This document shows, one piece after another, positions 1 through 8,922 of a DNA stretch of 64,000 nt. The stretch is from Arthrobacter pityocampae (GTDB taxonomy: Bacteria > Actinomycetota > Actinomycetes > Actinomycetales > Micrococcaceae). The stretch lies in contig NZ_PRKW01000007.1 in NCBI RefSeq assembly GCF_002927275.1, positions 186,001 through 250,000 of the forward strand. Direction: 5' to 3'. The notes beneath the pieces were generated by a model. That model searched no databases, was not told the origin of the DNA, and saw only the letters and a list, made by a program, of their open reading frames with translations. Position numbers and translations under genes: made by a program. Position 1 is the first letter of the stretch; each line of letters starts with the position of its first letter.

Positions 1-454
1 CGTCGACCTCAGCGAGGACAAGCTCGCGGCCGCGCGGGAGTTCGGCGCCACCCACACGCTCGTGCCCTCGGACGGGCTCGCGGAGGAGATCGCCGCGATC
101 ACGCAGGGAGGCGCCGCCTACGCGTTCGAGGCGATCGGGCGGGTCCAGACCATCGAGTCCCTCCCCTCGCTGCTCGCGCCCGGGGGCAAGGCCGTCATCG
201 TGGGCCTGCCGCCGGAGGACAGCCCGGTGTCCATCGACGCGCTCGCGCTCGCGGAGAGCGGGAAGTCCCTCATCGGCTCCAACTACGGCTCCACCGTGCC
301 AGGGCGGGACTTCCCGCGCCTGGCCGCGCTGTACCTCGCGGGGCGGCTGCCCGTGGACCGGCTCATCTCGCACCGCATCGGGCTGGACGACGTCAACGAG
401 GCCTTCGACGCCATGCGCCGGGGCGAGCGGGCCCGTAGCGTGATCGTGTTCTGA
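1..454 (+). CDS. Zinc-type alcohol dehydrogenase, C-terminal part (partial)
   Basis: The frame is open from base 2 and ends at TGA 452-454; the N-terminus lies before the window. The visible part reads as the second half of a medium-chain dehydrogenase: a cofactor-domain stretch starting VDLSEDKLAAAREFGATH (end of a Rossmann strand plus helix), then YAFEAIG and a terminal helix ending DAMRRGERARSVIVF, the usual closing motif of class III/NAD-linked zinc alcohol dehydrogenases. The catalytic zinc ligands would be in the missing part. It probably oxidises an alcohol or S-hydroxymethyl thiol with NAD, but the substrate cannot be told. About 200 bases without a clear gene follow. Confidence 0.85.
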   Translation, partial: VDLSEDKLAAAREFGATHTLVPSDGLAEEIAAITQGGAAYAFEAIGRVQTIESLPSLLAPGGKAVIVGLPPEDSPVSIDALALAESGKSLIGSNYGSTVPGRDFPRLAALYLAGRLPVDRLISHRIGLDDVNEAFDAMRRGERARSVIVF

Positions 455-653
455 CGAGGGCGGCCGCAACGGCTGGTGCGGCGACGACGACGGCGCGCGG
501 CTCGTCAGGACACGACGAGGGCTCGCGAGGGCGACGACGGAGACGCGCGACCGATGACGGAGGGGGGCGCTCGGCGGCGCTCGTCAATCGCCCGGACGGG
601 GAACGGTACTGTGCGGCTTAGGTGTGCGGCTCGACCGCACTGTCAGGGGGACC

Positions 654-1277
654 ATGGGACGGCCACGTACGGCGATTCTGTCGCCGGAGAAGATCTATCG
701 GGCAGCACTGGAGCTCGTCGACGAGGTCGGCGACTTCACCCTGCCCGGACTGGCGAGGAAGCTGTCGGTCAGCCCGTCCTCCATCTACCACCACGTGCAG
801 GGGCGGCCGGAGATCATCAACGGCATCCGGTCCGTCATCGGCTCCGACGCCCTGGCCTCGGGCGACTTCTTCACCGCGGGCCCCGACTGGCGGGACCGGG
901 CCGCGGCATGGGCACGCAGCTACCGCCGTGCCCTCGGCCAGCATGCGAAGGCCATCCCGCTGCTCGTGGGGGAGGCCGTGACGGACAAGGCCACGCTCGA
1001 CATCTACGAACACCTCGCCGCGGTGTTCGTGGAGCAGGGCTTCGCGGCGAATGACGTCGTGGTGGCAGTGACCGTCCTCGACAGCTTCATGCTGGGATCC
1101 GCGCTCGATATGGCGTCCCCGGAACTGTCCTGGCTCGCCGACCCGGAGGCCCAGCCCGCGCTGCATGGGGCGTTCGCGGGGGCTTCGTTGGAGGGGAAAC
1201 GCTCGGAACTCGGTTTCGAGGCGGGCGTGGATGCCATCATCGCGTACCTCGAGACACTGCTGCCGGTGCGCTCCTGA
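654..1277 (+). CDS. TetR-family transcriptional regulator
   Basis: A 207-residue protein with an N-terminal helix-turn-helix (about residues 10-55; FTLPGLARKLSVSPSSIYHHVQGR) and a C-terminal all-helical ligand domain, typical of TetR repressors with a TetR-C-like second half. ATG 654 is chosen because AGGGGG lies just upstream; the frame extends 30 bases further with no better site. The ligand is unknown. The nearest gene downstream on the same strand is an AEC-type carrier about 270 bases away, a plausible but unproven target. Confidence 0.85.
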   Translation: MGRPRTAILSPEKIYRAALELVDEVGDFTLPGLARKLSVSPSSIYHHVQGRPEIINGIRSVIGSDALASGDFFTAGPDWRDRAAAWARSYRRALGQHAKAIPLLVGEAVTDKATLDIYEHLAAVFVEQGFAANDVVVAVTVLDSFMLGSALDMASPELSWLADPEAQPALHGAFAGASLEGKRSELGFEAGVDAIIAYLETLLPVRS

Positions 1278-1544
1278 CCCGCGCAGCGGTACCGCGGTGG
1301 CCTCCCGGTCACGTCCGGATGCCGCAGAGAGCTGGAAGGAACTCCCGAGGTGCAGCGCAGGCATGATCCCGGGCGTTCGTTTCCCGATTATTCTTGACTG
1401 GTTTGCTCATCGCGTGGAGGGACAGCCTCCGCACGATGTCGTCCTGGCACGCAACCATGCGCAGAACGCCGAACCCCCGAAGTGTCCGGAGCAGTGTCCC
1501 GTCGTGGCGTGACGGACCCGCGTGCGCTGACAGGTGGAGGAAGA

Positions 1545-2465
1545 ATGCTGGGAGTGCTGGGCGGGTTCGCCGTCGTCGGCGCCGTGATCATGGTCGGCTA
1601 TGTCGCCGGGCGCCTCGTGATCGGCGGACCGCAGGCCGGCTTCGCGCTGAACCAGGTCGCTTTCTTCGTGACCAACCCGGCCCTGCTGTTCATCGTGCTG
1701 GCCGACGCTGATCTGCGGTCCGTGTTCTCGGAGTACGTGCCGATCGCGATCATCTCGTCCCTCGTCATCGCCGCCCTCTACGTGGTGCTGAGCCGGCTCC
1801 TGTTCCGCCGGCCCGCTGCCGAGACGGCGGTCGGCGCCATGGCGAGCTCCTACGTGAACGCCAACAACATCGGTATCCCCATCACCGTTTACGCGCTGGG
1901 CGATGCTGCGCTGATCGCCCCCGTCCTGCTCGTCCAGCTTCTTCTCCTGGCCCCGCTTTACCTGACGGTCCTCGACCTCACCTCCAGCCGAAAACCCTCC
2001 GTGCGTGCCCTCCTGACGCAGCCGTTCCGCAATCCCATGATCATCGCGTCGCTGCTGGGCGTCGTCGTGGCCGCGACCGGTTTCCGTCCGCCGCCGCCGG
2101 TCTGGGACTCGCTCGAGCTGATCGGAGGCGCCGCCGTCCCCATGGTGCTCCTCTCCTTCGGCATGTCCCTCCCGGGCAGCCGCCCCCTGAAAGCCGGGCC
2201 GGACCGCCTGCAAGTCCTCATTGCGACGGCGCTCAAGACTGCCCTCATGCCGATCGCCGCCTACCTGACGGCACATCATCTCTTCGGGCTCGACGGCGAG
2301 GAGTTGCTCGGTGCCGTCGTCGTGTCTGCCCTGCCCACCGCGCAGAACGTCTTCATGTTCGCCAGCCGCTACGGACGGGGGATCCCCCTGGCGCGCGACA
2401 CCGTCCTGCTGTCCTCGGTCCTGGCGATCCCCGCCCTGATCGTCGTCGCCGCCCTCCTCGCCTGA
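1545..2465 (+). CDS. AEC-family (auxin efflux carrier-like) transporter
   Basis: A 306-residue membrane protein with about ten hydrophobic segments in the two-half arrangement of the AEC/membrane-transport family. The region around SSYVNANNIGIPI carries the conserved N-N-x-G-x-P element of this family, and the second half has a matching PTAQNVF. ATG 1545 follows GGAGGAAGA at ideal spacing; in-frame codons before it have no ribosome site. These carriers export or import small carboxylates; the substrate here is unknown. It converges on the hydrolase gene, with a hairpin between the two stops. Confidence 0.85.
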   Translation: MLGVLGGFAVVGAVIMVGYVAGRLVIGGPQAGFALNQVAFFVTNPALLFIVLADADLRSVFSEYVPIAIISSLVIAALYVVLSRLLFRRPAAETAVGAMASSYVNANNIGIPITVYALGDAALIAPVLLVQLLLLAPLYLTVLDLTSSRKPSVRALLTQPFRNPMIIASLLGVVVAATGFRPPPPVWDSLELIGGAAVPMVLLSFGMSLPGSRPLKAGPDRLQVLIATALKTALMPIAAYLTAHHLFGLDGEELLGAVVVSALPTAQNVFMFASRYGRGIPLARDTVLLSSVLAIPALIVVAALLA

Positions 2466-2470
2466 GCATG

Positions 2471-2492
2471 CCGGCTCGCGCCTTCGAGCCGG
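2471..2492. terminator. Hairpin between convergent genes
   Basis: CCGGCTCG, a six-base spacer and CGAGCCGG form a perfect 8-bp stem six bases after the carrier's stop and about 50 bases from the stop of the opposing gene. There is no T-run, which is common for actinobacterial terminators. It could serve both genes. Confidence 0.5.
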
Positions 2493-2545
2493 AGCGAGAC
2501 ACTCATCCGGGCCGTGTAGGACCTTCTCGCCTCCGGGGCGGCTGA

Positions 2546-4096
2546 TCAGGACGGCGGCGTACCGACGAGCACTGTATCCCGCAGATAGGCGACAAACTCG
2601 TCGGGCTGCTCGAACAACGGGCGGTGGCCCGAGGTCGAAAGCTCGGTGGTCTCCTTGACCGGGGCCTCGAGCAGCTCGAACCATTCCGCGAACGGTTCGG
2701 CGCGGCCGCGGGCCTCATGGGCGCCCTGCACGAAGTAGACCGGGACGTCGAGGGTGGTGACGTCGGTGCGGAAATCGGTGTCCTGGAGCTGGGGGTAGAT
2801 GACGGAGAAGGTGTCCATGAACGATCCGAGCAGGTGGATCTGGTCCGTGAGGGTGTACTCGGGGACGAGGAAGTTCTCCGAGAACCCGCCCTCGCCCTCG
2901 GAGTTGCCGGTGTGATCGTAGGGGTACACCTGATGCTCGTAGGCCAGCGCGGTCTCGTAGTCGAGCATGTCCTCGTAGGGCGGCGGGCCGATCCGTTCCA
3001 GCTCCTCAACTAGGGCTGCATCGCCGGACTGCTCGGCCCAGAGGAGCGTGTCCTCGTAGAAGATGGTGTCCGTCTCCAGCGGACTGACCATCTGGCCGGT
3101 TCCGATGTAGGCGTGGTAGAGCTCCGGCTCCTGCTGGACCGCGAGGACGCCGTAGACGGTCCCGCCCGACTGCCCCATCAGGTAGATCTTCTCCTCGTCG
3201 AAGCGCTCCCGCAGGGTGTTCGTGACGCTGATCGCGTCCTCGACGGAACTCTCGAGGGTGAGGGTGGACGCCGGGTCCAGCTCCGGGTAGGACGTCCCGG
3301 TGCCCCGCTGGTCCAGGGTCGCGACAACGAAGTACTCCTCCAGCTTCTGCAGATGGTTGCGCATGGCGCCCAGTTCGGAGCCGCCCGGTCCGCCGGCGAG
3401 GAACAGCAGGACGGGGTTCTCGACGTCGGCGCCGCGCAGCATGAGGCCGAGGTCCTTGCCTCCGCTCTCCACTGTGGTGAGTTCGGCGATGCTGTTGGGT
3501 GCAGGCTCTCCGTCGGCGGCCTCGATGGGCGCGGTGCCGGCCGGTCGGGCGAGAACTACCGCGAGTGCGATGAGCGCCACCGCCGTGAGGGCCGCAACGG
3601 CGCGGCGGACGACGACGCCGGCACTCGCGCGATGGGCCTCACCAGGGATGCGCGTGAGTCGTCGCGCTGCTCCGGCGCCGAGTGCCGCACCCAGGATCAT
3701 CGCGGGCAGGGCGACAAGGGCATGGAAACCACGCCCGACGATGAACGCGAAGATGCCGTAGGGGCTGGTGGCGATTTCGTCGACGGTGGGTCCGTCGGTG
3801 CCGATACGCGTGAGTTCGAAGACGATGATGACCACCACGGGCGCGGCCAGCATGGCCCACCGCGACCGGAGGAGAAATCCGACGGCGGCGCCGACCAGCA
3901 GGCAGAGGAGCATCGTGCCGAGCGACTCGGCGGTGGTGAGGGGGCCGCGGGGAGTCCACCAGCCCAGCAGGAGGCCACAGCCGACGGCGACGGCCAGCGC
4001 CACGGCAGCGCCCACCCGGCGGTCGGCCCAGAGGGGCTCCATCAGCGTGCGTGCGCGCGAAGAGGCGGTGGGCTTTGCGTCGACCTGGGTAGCCAT
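2546..4096 (-). CDS. Membrane-anchored alpha/beta hydrolase (proline iminopeptidase-like)
   Basis: 516 residues. The first ~185 contain about five membrane segments (around 30-46, 60-76, 80-95, 115-141 and 165-183); the rest is an alpha/beta hydrolase, probably extracytoplasmic. GGPGGSELG (235-243) and LDQRGTGTS (261-269) match the oxyanion and DQRG elements of the proline iminopeptidase branch. GQSGG gives nucleophile Ser310. A late SGHRP provides the likely catalytic His. The usual acidic triad position reads GAHEARG, so Glu may replace Asp. Substrate unknown; a peptidase or lipase-like role is possible. ATG 4096 has a modest AGGG-type site upstream. Confidence 0.8.
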   Translation of the reverse strand: MATQVDAKPTASSRARTLMEPLWADRRVGAAVALAVAVGCGLLLGWWTPRGPLTTAESLGTMLLCLLVGAAVGFLLRSRWAMLAAPVVVIIVFELTRIGTDGPTVDEIATSPYGIFAFIVGRGFHALVALPAMILGAALGAGAARRLTRIPGEAHRASAGVVVRRAVAALTAVALIALAVVLARPAGTAPIEAADGEPAPNSIAELTTVESGGKDLGLMLRGADVENPVLLFLAGGPGGSELGAMRNHLQKLEEYFVVATLDQRGTGTSYPELDPASTLTLESSVEDAISVTNTLRERFDEEKIYLMGQSGGTVYGVLAVQQEPELYHAYIGTGQMVSPLETDTIFYEDTLLWAEQSGDAALVEELERIGPPPYEDMLDYETALAYEHQVYPYDHTGNSEGEGGFSENFLVPEYTLTDQIHLLGSFMDTFSVIYPQLQDTDFRTDVTTLDVPVYFVQGAHEARGRAEPFAEWFELLEAPVKETTELSTSGHRPLFEQPDEFVAYLRDTVLVGTPPS

Positions 4097-4315
4097 GGTG
4101 TGTCAGTTGCCCTTCCGGACGTCGCGTGCCGGGATTCCCTCCAGCATTCCGGGGCGGGTGGGGCCCTGATAGGGCCGAAGGTCCACGGGGTGGCGCACGT
4201 CGGCAGGCTTCCATCCGGGGACCAATGGCACTGTGCCTCGCGGGTCCGGACACAACAATGGGGAGGGCACGAGTCCGCCGCCCGCGGTGCGGCCCATCCG
4301 GAAGCCGAGGCAAGC

Positions 4316-4753
4316 ATGCTGAAGATGACGAAGCGCCAGCCACTATCCGCTCCAGATCATCCCGCCGAGGGAAAGCGAGTGGGTCTTGCCCGGAAGATCG
4401 TGGGCGGGTTCTTCGTGTTCACGGGCGGGGTGCACCTCGGGATCGTCATGGCCGATCCGCAGTTGTATGCGAACTTCGCCCAGGAGTCGTTCATCCCGCT
4501 CGTCGAGAGGGCCTGGAATCAGATCTTTATGGCTGCTCCGGCACGGTGGGGTCTCGTGGTCTCGCTGGGCGAGGCCACCTTGGGAGTCCTGCTGCTGCGG
4601 GGCGGCGAGTGGGCGAAGGCCGGCTGGATCGGCGTGATCGCCTTCCATCTGGGGCTCATGCTGTTCGGCTGGGGGTTCTGGCTGTGGAGCGTCCCGGCGC
4701 TCGTCTTCCTGGTCTGGGCTGCGCGGGCGGACTGGCCGTCATTGGGGGAGTGA
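4316..4753 (+). CDS. Small DoxX-like membrane protein, function unknown
   Basis: 145 residues with three to four hydrophobic segments: IVGGFFVFTGGVHLG, WGLVVSLGEATLGVLLL, IGVIAFHLGLMLFGWGF and a final VPALVFLVWAA. Glycines and a histidine lie in the helices, as in DoxX/DUF-type quinone-pathway or stress membrane proteins. ATG 4316 has GAGG about ten bases upstream; ATG 4325 is a possible alternative. It is divergent from the hydrolase, sharing a ~220-base region. Annotation beyond 'membrane protein' is not supported. Confidence 0.6.
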   Translation: MLKMTKRQPLSAPDHPAEGKRVGLARKIVGGFFVFTGGVHLGIVMADPQLYANFAQESFIPLVERAWNQIFMAAPARWGLVVSLGEATLGVLLLRGGEWAKAGWIGVIAFHLGLMLFGWGFWLWSVPALVFLVWAARADWPSLGE

Positions 4754-4792
4754 GGCCCTGCCGATGGCGTAAGTCTGGCGCCCGCATCGACG

Positions 4793-4819
4793 GCCCATGT
4801 GCGACGCCGGGTCATGGGC
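4793..4819. terminator. Weak hairpin between convergent genes
   Basis: GCCCATG and CATGGGC are exact inverted repeats separated by 13 bases, between the stop of the small membrane protein and the stop of the opposing serine hydrolase. The stem is short and the loop long, so this is only a candidate. Confidence 0.3.
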
Positions 4820-4884
4820 TCAGGCCGGCCTACCAACCCCTACCACCGGCAGGCAGCCCGACGCGGTTCAGTCGCTTGTTGCTT

Positions 4885-6087
4885 CTATCCGCCGGGTCGC
4901 GATGCTTGTCGGGTCACGATGTCCCGAAGGGCATCGATGATCCTCGTCGCTCGCTGGTCTTCTCCGGCTTCCATCCAGTTGGTGATGAAAGCCATGCTCA
5001 GGCCCAGGTTGGGTTCGGCGAAGGCGACCTGACCCCCGGCACCGTCATGCCCAAATCCTCGCTCCGTCACGTAGCGGCGCGCTTCGGAGTCGAGTTGGAA
5101 GCCTGCTCCCCACCTGGGCCAGGGTCCTGGGACGGCAAAGACTGGTGCCCCTTCGCTTCGTGCCTGAGTCGCCCGTCGGAGGACGGCAGGGTCGAGGCGC
5201 TGCGTCTCAACGCTGTCGACCACCGCCGAGGACCAGGCAGCCGAAAGCCCTCGTGCTGTCGCAAGCGCGCCTGCACCAGCGAACTGACCGGCTCTCACGT
5301 CAGAGCGGTTGAAGCCTTCATCGGGGCTCACTAGTTCCTGCGGGAACGCATCACCGAGCGTCATCGCTTGTGCCGCCCAGTCCGGCTCATCCCCGCGGGT
5401 CGCTTCGCGCTGCGCCTGCACGAGCGAGATGAGACTTGGCCCGGCCTCGAGATGAGCGACATCTGCCTGGAGGTGCTCGGGCAGCCCCAGGTGGATGTCG
5501 GCTCCGAGTGGGTCTGCCAGTGAATGAGCGAGGTACTCTCCGGGCATGAAACCTGTGACCCGGCGGATGATCTCTCCGGTGATCCAGCCGTGGGTCAATG
5601 CGTGGTAGACATAGCCGCTACCCGGTTCCCACAGCGGATCCTGCGTCGCGAGCAGAGTCGTCATGGTCGGCCAGTCCAGGGCCTCTTCAAGATTCACGGA
5701 CCGCCGGGGTGCGGATACGCCCGCACGGTGGGCCAATGCGTCTCCGACTGTGATGTTCCCTTTGCCCCGGGCGGCGAATTCGGACCAGATGTCCTTCAGC
5801 GGGGTGTCGTAGTCGAGCCGGCCCGCTTCGACGAGGCGTGCCACGAGGATCGACATGATGCCCTTGGTGCAGGAGAAAATCACGGAGGAGGTATCACGGC
5901 TCCACGGTGCTGCGGTCCGGGTGTCGGCGACCCCGCCCCAGAGGTCCACGACGAGTTCCCCCTGATAGTGCACTGCAAGAGCCGCGCCCATCCGGGGTCG
6001 TCCGTGGAAGGCATCACTGAACGCCTCTCGTAGGGCGCTGAAGCGTGTGTCGGTCGAGCCTTCCAGGGCAACGGGGGCGGTGGTCAT
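4885..6087 (-). CDS. Serine hydrolase of the class C beta-lactamase/esterase EstB family
   Basis: 400 residues. SCTK (Ser72-Lys75) is the S-x-x-K catalytic motif, YHA (Tyr161) occupies the Y-x-N position, and a late FGHDGAGGQ matches the glycine-rich H-x-G-x-G element of family VIII esterases. No signal peptide is visible, so it is probably cytoplasmic and an esterase or peptidase rather than a beta-lactamase. ATG 6087 overlaps the stop of the upstream glycosidase (ATGA), showing translational coupling as the last gene of the sugar operon. A role deacylating a sugar taken up by the transporter is inference. Confidence 0.85.
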   Translation of the reverse strand: MTTAPVALEGSTDTRFSALREAFSDAFHGRPRMGAALAVHYQGELVVDLWGGVADTRTAAPWSRDTSSVIFSCTKGIMSILVARLVEAGRLDYDTPLKDIWSEFAARGKGNITVGDALAHRAGVSAPRRSVNLEEALDWPTMTTLLATQDPLWEPGSGYVYHALTHGWITGEIIRRVTGFMPGEYLAHSLADPLGADIHLGLPEHLQADVAHLEAGPSLISLVQAQREATRGDEPDWAAQAMTLGDAFPQELVSPDEGFNRSDVRAGQFAGAGALATARGLSAAWSSAVVDSVETQRLDPAVLRRATQARSEGAPVFAVPGPWPRWGAGFQLDSEARRYVTERGFGHDGAGGQVAFAEPNLGLSMAFITNWMEAGEDQRATRIIDALRDIVTRQASRPGG

Positions 6088-7070
6088 CGGCTGGCTCCAA
6101 CGGTGGTGGGGGTATGGGAGAGTGCGAGAGTTCCATCCGGTGACCAGTGCAGGGACAGCGGGTCCGAGATGCCGCTGACAAAGGTGCCGTCGTGGTGTGC
6201 ATTCTCGAATGCGAGCAGTACCCACTGCCCGGTCCGATTCTGAATTGCCCGCCCGGCATAGAGGTTCTCGTCGGTCAGTTTGGTCGCTGAGGTCAGATCG
6301 ATCGGCCGGTCGAGGGTGTCGGAATCAAGAGCGACCGCCCAGATGCCGCCTCCCATGCCGGACTGTTCTCTGTGGCCTGCCAGGTGCTTCGTGTCGCAGG
6401 AGAACAAGAGGGCTGGTCTGTGGTCGATCGTCACGAGCTGGAGGACTTCGAGGTGCGCGAACCCTGCCTGTGGCGCGCTGAGCGGTGGCTGCACGGACCA
6501 TCGCTCGAGATCAGGTGATGTCGCGTGGCCGATGACGCCTCGATCGCGGCTGGTGCCGGCAGCTGCCCGGGCGGTGATGAGCATGTGCCAGAGCCCCTGA
6601 CTGTCCCTGTGGATCCAGGGGTCCCGCCATGCTTCCTCATGCCAGGTGCCGTCGCTGAGGGTCTCGTACCAGCGGGGGTTCGCGGATACTTCGAGCGGGA
6701 ACTTCGTCCACGTCGTCAGGTCGTAGGAGACGGCACGCCCCACGGTCTCGACATTCGTCACCTCGTAGGGTGAAAGGAAGCGGGAGCCGGTGTAGAACAT
6801 GCTCCACAGGCCGGTGTCGGCGCGCACAACACTTCCGGTCCAGGTCGCAGTGCCGTCGAAGTCGTCGGGCGCGCCGGGGCGGAGCACTTCCCCGTGGTCC
6901 TCCCAGTGGTGAAGGTCGGTGGAAGTGGCGTGGCCGATGCGTGCGTTCCGGTGTCGGAGCTCCGGGTCTCCCAGCGACTTCGGGGCGTGGAGGTAGAACA
7001 AGTGGTGGGTGTCGCCGTCGTCGGCGTGCCAGAAATCCCAGACCCAGTGGTCTGTCAGGGCGAAGCTCAT
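6084..7070 (-). CDS. Five-bladed beta-propeller glycosidase (GH32/GH68/GH43-like)
   Basis: 328 residues, without a signal peptide. The three acidic residues expected of a GH32-type active site can be placed: Asp12 in VWDFWH, Asp150 in WRDPW (the R-D-P motif) and Glu208 in HLEVLQL. Repeated phrases such as IGHATSTDLHHW and IGHATSPDLERW are typical of propeller blades. It likely cleaves a fructose- or arabinose-containing oligosaccharide in the cytoplasm after ABC import. ATG 7070 follows GAGGGA. It lies 41 bases after the second permease gene and overlaps the next gene by four bases. The linkage cut cannot be told from motifs. Confidence 0.75.
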   Translation of the reverse strand: MSFALTDHWVWDFWHADDGDTHHLFYLHAPKSLGDPELRHRNARIGHATSTDLHHWEDHGEVLRPGAPDDFDGTATWTGSVVRADTGLWSMFYTGSRFLSPYEVTNVETVGRAVSYDLTTWTKFPLEVSANPRWYETLSDGTWHEEAWRDPWIHRDSQGLWHMLITARAAAGTSRDRGVIGHATSPDLERWSVQPPLSAPQAGFAHLEVLQLVTIDHRPALLFSCDTKHLAGHREQSGMGGGIWAVALDSDTLDRPIDLTSATKLTDENLYAGRAIQNRTGQWVLLAFENAHHDGTFVSGISDPLSLHWSPDGTLALSHTPTTVGASR

Positions 7071-7111
7071 GGTGGTTGTTCCCTCGGGTCGTGACAGGAG
7101 GATGGGCTGGG

Positions 7112-7936
7112 TCAGCCCTTGACGGCGCCCTGCAGGAGGGCGCGGACGAACTGGCGTTGGAAGATGAGGAAGACCACGATGGCGGGCGTGATGATGAGCA
7201 GCGCTCCTGCGTTCAGGAGCGGGATGCTCAGGGAGTACTGGCCCTGGAAGAACGTGAGTGCGCCGGCCACGGTCCTGTCGAGGGGGTCCGCGATCAGGAC
7301 GACGGGAAGAAGGAACTGGTTCCACGTCCACAGGAACAGCAGGATCGCCAGGGCCGACAGCGCAGGGACAGCCAGGGGTAACTGGATCCTCCGGAACTCC
7401 TGGGCGATGGAAGCACCGTCGACCCGGGCTGCTTCGGAGAGCTCTCGCGGCACGTTGATGAAGTGGGCTCGCATCCAGAAGACGCTGAACGGCATGAACA
7501 GTCCGAGCAGGGGAAAGATCACTGCCCATGGGGTGTTGAGGGTGCCCATCGCCTGCGCCTGGTAGTAGAGCGGGATGATGAGGGCTTCGAACGGGATGGT
7601 GAGCCCCGCGACGAAGAAGATCAGGATCGCCCGTCCACCTTTAGGCGCCAGGGCTCCTAGCGCATACCCGGCAAGGGTGGCGATGAGCAGGGACGCCGGT
7701 ACAACCCCGAGCACGATGAACGCGCTGGATTGCATCAGCCGCCAGACGTTCCCGACTTCGAAGGCGGTGATGAAGTTGCCCCACTGTGGGTCTGTCGGCC
7801 AGACGATGCCGGTCGGGTTGCGGTCGGCCGGTTGCAGTGCCGCCGACAGCATGCTGATCAGCGGAAGGAGCGTGAGGATCAGCGCCACGGCGAGCAGGAC
7901 TCGACCCAGGAGGAGCTCGGTGCGGCTGGTGCGCAT
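7112..7936 (-). CDS. Carbohydrate ABC transporter permease, MalG type
   Basis: 274 residues with six hydrophobic segments. The cytoplasmic EAA loop reads EAARVDGASIAQEFRRI followed by QLPLAVPA, the signature that docks to the ATPase. The start at ATG 7936 shares one base with the stop of the MalF-type gene (TGATG). With the binding protein and second permease it forms a CUT1-family importer for an oligosaccharide. No ATPase gene is present, so a shared MsiK-like ATPase encoded elsewhere is expected, as in many actinobacteria. Confidence 0.92.
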   Translation of the reverse strand: MRTSRTELLLGRVLLAVALILTLLPLISMLSAALQPADRNPTGIVWPTDPQWGNFITAFEVGNVWRLMQSSAFIVLGVVPASLLIATLAGYALGALAPKGGRAILIFFVAGLTIPFEALIIPLYYQAQAMGTLNTPWAVIFPLLGLFMPFSVFWMRAHFINVPRELSEAARVDGASIAQEFRRIQLPLAVPALSALAILLFLWTWNQFLLPVVLIADPLDRTVAGALTFFQGQYSLSIPLLNAGALLIITPAIVVFLIFQRQFVRALLQGAVKG

Positions 7937-8922
7937 CAGTCGTTCACTTTCGAGAGTCTTTGGATGGGTAGGACCACTAGGAGGACGAGAACCATCAGCA
8001 CCATGCCGAAGGCCGACGCCAGGCCGACGTCGCTCTGGGTGAACCCGATGCGGAAGATCGAGATACCAGGGACGAGCGTTGCTCGGCCGGGGCCGCCCTG
8101 GGTGGAGGTGTAGATGATGTCGAAGCTGCTGAGGGCGGCGATGATGGTGAGGGTCGCGAGGACGGCGATCTCCTGCCGCAGCCCCGGCAGCGTGACCGTG
8201 AAGAACTCGCGCCACCACCCGGCTCCGTCCAGGCGGACGGCTTCATAGAGGGACCCGTCGATCTTGCCGATGCCGGTCAGCAGGAGCACGGTGCACAGAC
8301 CGGTCAGCACCCAGGATCCGATGAGCCCGACCGCCGGCAGGGCCGTCCCGTAGTCCGCCAACCATGAGCGGGTGATCCCTTCCAGTCCGACGGCCCGAAG
8401 GAACTGGTTGACGGTTCCGGTGTCGGCGTACATCCACGCCCACGCGATGCCTGCTGCGGCCAATGGCACGATCTGCGGAAGGAAGAGGATGGTCTGCGCG
8501 ATGGAGGACACGGGTCCTTGACGCATGGACCGGATCAGGCTTGCAAGGATCAGGCCGACGGTGATCGGGATGATCGTGAAGAAGATGATCAGGGTGAACG
8601 CGTTGAGGATCGATGCGAGGAGGACCGGGTCGGTGAGGACGCGCGTGTAGTTCTCGAGCCCCACGAAGGTGGATGCCCCGACGCCGTTCCAGTCGTAGAA
8701 CGAGTACTGCAGGCCCATGAGCATCGGCGCGATGACGAAGCCGATGTAGACGGCGAGGGCTGGAAGGAGCATGACCCACGCGGTTCGGGAGCCGGCTCGG
8801 CGAACGGGTCTCCGTCGGAGGGGCTGGGCAACGGCCACGACCGGTCCTGTCGGCGTCGAACCGGTGGCGACTGGCTGCTGCGGCTCGGCGCTGTGCAGGG
8901 GGCCGGTCGTGGCCTTGTTCAT
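7936..8922 (-). CDS. Carbohydrate ABC transporter permease, MalF/UgpA type
   Basis: 328 residues with a cytoplasmic N-terminal tail (~55 residues, RRRPVRRAGSR) and about six membrane helices starting WVMLLPALAVYIGFV. The EAA loop is EAVRLDGAGWWREFFTV then TLPGL. Start ATG 8922 overlaps the stop of the binding-protein gene by one base (TGATG), and its own stop overlaps the next permease, so the three transport genes are translationally coupled. Confidence 0.92.
   Translation of the reverse strand: MNKATTGPLHSAEPQQPVATGSTPTGPVVAVAQPLRRRPVRRAGSRTAWVMLLPALAVYIGFVIAPMLMGLQYSFYDWNGVGASTFVGLENYTRVLTDPVLLASILNAFTLIIFFTIIPITVGLILASLIRSMRQGPVSSIAQTILFLPQIVPLAAAGIAWAWMYADTGTVNQFLRAVGLEGITRSWLADYGTALPAVGLIGSWVLTGLCTVLLLTGIGKIDGSLYEAVRLDGAGWWREFFTVTLPGLRQEIAVLATLTIIAALSSFDIIYTSTQGGPGRATLVPGISIFRIGFTQSDVGLASAFGMVLMVLVLLVVLPIQRLSKVND

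Noticed and set aside
1407-2684. Minus-strand open frame of 425 codons opposite the AEC carrier
   Set aside because: Composition is dominated by Arg/Gly/Asp from antisense GC codons; the carrier on the other strand has a good ribosome site and membrane helices.
3113-4315. Long plus-strand frame before the small membrane protein
   Set aside because: The frame is antisense to the alpha/beta hydrolase; only the part after ATG 4316 is protein-like.
7112-8922. Missing ATPase gene taken as a sign of a broken ABC transporter
   Set aside because: CUT1 importers of actinobacteria commonly share an ATPase encoded elsewhere, so the lack is normal.
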